A stretch of DNA of 64,000 nt from Bacillota bacterium (lineage in GTDB: Bacteria > Bacillota > Clostridia > Saccharofermentanales > Fastidiosipilaceae). Under the pieces are notes generated by a model. It was not told where the DNA came from. It worked only from the letters and a program-made list of their open reading frames with translations, and ran no database searches. Made by a program: the position numbers and the translations under genes. The DNA lies in the NCBI GenBank assembly GCA_030057555.1, contig JASGUU010000087.1, positions 44,623 through 108,622 on the forward strand, given 5' to 3'. How positions within the stretch are numbered: the first letter of the stretch is position 1; the number at the start of each line of letters is the position of its first letter. Shown here piece by piece: positions 63,894-64,000 of the stretch.

Positions 63894-64000
63894 GTGCGCC
63901 AGTTCGGTGCAAGGGAGATAGTGAGGTGAGATTCCTCACCCGGTAAAGGGGTAGCGCCCAGCCGGTACATAGCCTTGGAGCCTTAGTCCGCGAGGACGGG
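63894..64000 (+). mobile_element. 5' end of a probable group II intron, cut by window end
   Basis: The sequence starts GTGCGCC, the group II intron 5' consensus (GUGYG). It continues with GGTGCAAGGGAGATAGTGAG, a GTGAGG-tgagatt-CCTCAC hairpin and CCGGTAAAGGGG, a layout familiar from domain I of bacterial group II introns. It begins exactly where the third 70-bp repeat loses identity. The reverse transcriptase would lie outside the window. Called from pattern memory, not from a covariance model. Confidence 0.6.

Overview
The window is the replication-origin region, plus one arm, of a high-GC anaerobic Bacillota (Clostridia-like) chromosome. The gene block dnaA-dnaN-recF-remB-gyrB, the Firmicutes-specific remB, and two exact 16-bp parS sites of the Bacillus type support this. 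A glycyl radical enzyme and the lack of any obvious respiratory gene fit an anaerobe. GH4 glycosidases, sulfatases and other carbohydrate genes suggest a polysaccharide- or glycan-rich habitat. No rRNA or tRNA gene was found.

Layout. (1) 0.2-12 kb, all minus strand: PpiC-type foldase, parB, parA, a lower-GC MFS transporter flanked by parS sites, gyrB, remB, recF, dnaN, a dnaN-dnaA gap with a cluster of degenerate DnaA boxes (probable oriC), and dnaA. To the right of dnaA the coding strand switches mainly to plus, as expected at an origin. (2) 12-28.5 kb: alpha/beta hydrolase, a polar amino-acid ABC operon whose binding protein looks circularly permuted, VanZ-like protein, zinc-dependent phospholipase C-like protein, sulfatase, a beta-hydroxyacid dehydrogenase, DUF308 protein, the pepF-yjjG-dgt operon, a mannonate dehydratase-like enzyme and an SH3-domain lipoprotein. 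(3) 28.9-41.8 kb: twelve co-directional genes, many overlapping by 1-4 bp. They encode 2-oxopent-4-enoate hydratase, acetaldehyde dehydrogenase, 4-hydroxy-2-oxovalerate aldolase, an atypical LarA homologue, a creatinase-like M24 protein with its metal ligands replaced, a ferredoxin/BFD-like protein, an unrecognised 481-residue protein, a BenE-type permease, a NadC-like protein, a MoCF (COG1058-like) protein, an MBL-fold protein and an MFS transporter. No ring-cleavage oxygenase is present. This is the best candidate for an undescribed catabolic system. (4) 41.8-64 kb: sugar and amino-acid catabolism (two GH4 enzymes, second sulfatase, Gfo/Idh/MocA, apgM, tdh-kbl, a homocysteine methyltransferase-like protein, an unusual glycyl radical enzyme, a DUF5597-like glycosidase and an alpha/alpha-toroid protein).

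Two intergenic arrays (41.8 and 57.5 kb) share a 71-bp period built on a long palindrome. They are not CRISPRs and look like one repeat family; a decayed pair may lie at 26.9 kb. At the right edge a direct repeat of about 70 bp is interrupted by what looks like the 5' end of a group II intron, cut by the window end.

Assignments rest on reading motifs by eye; no database search was run.
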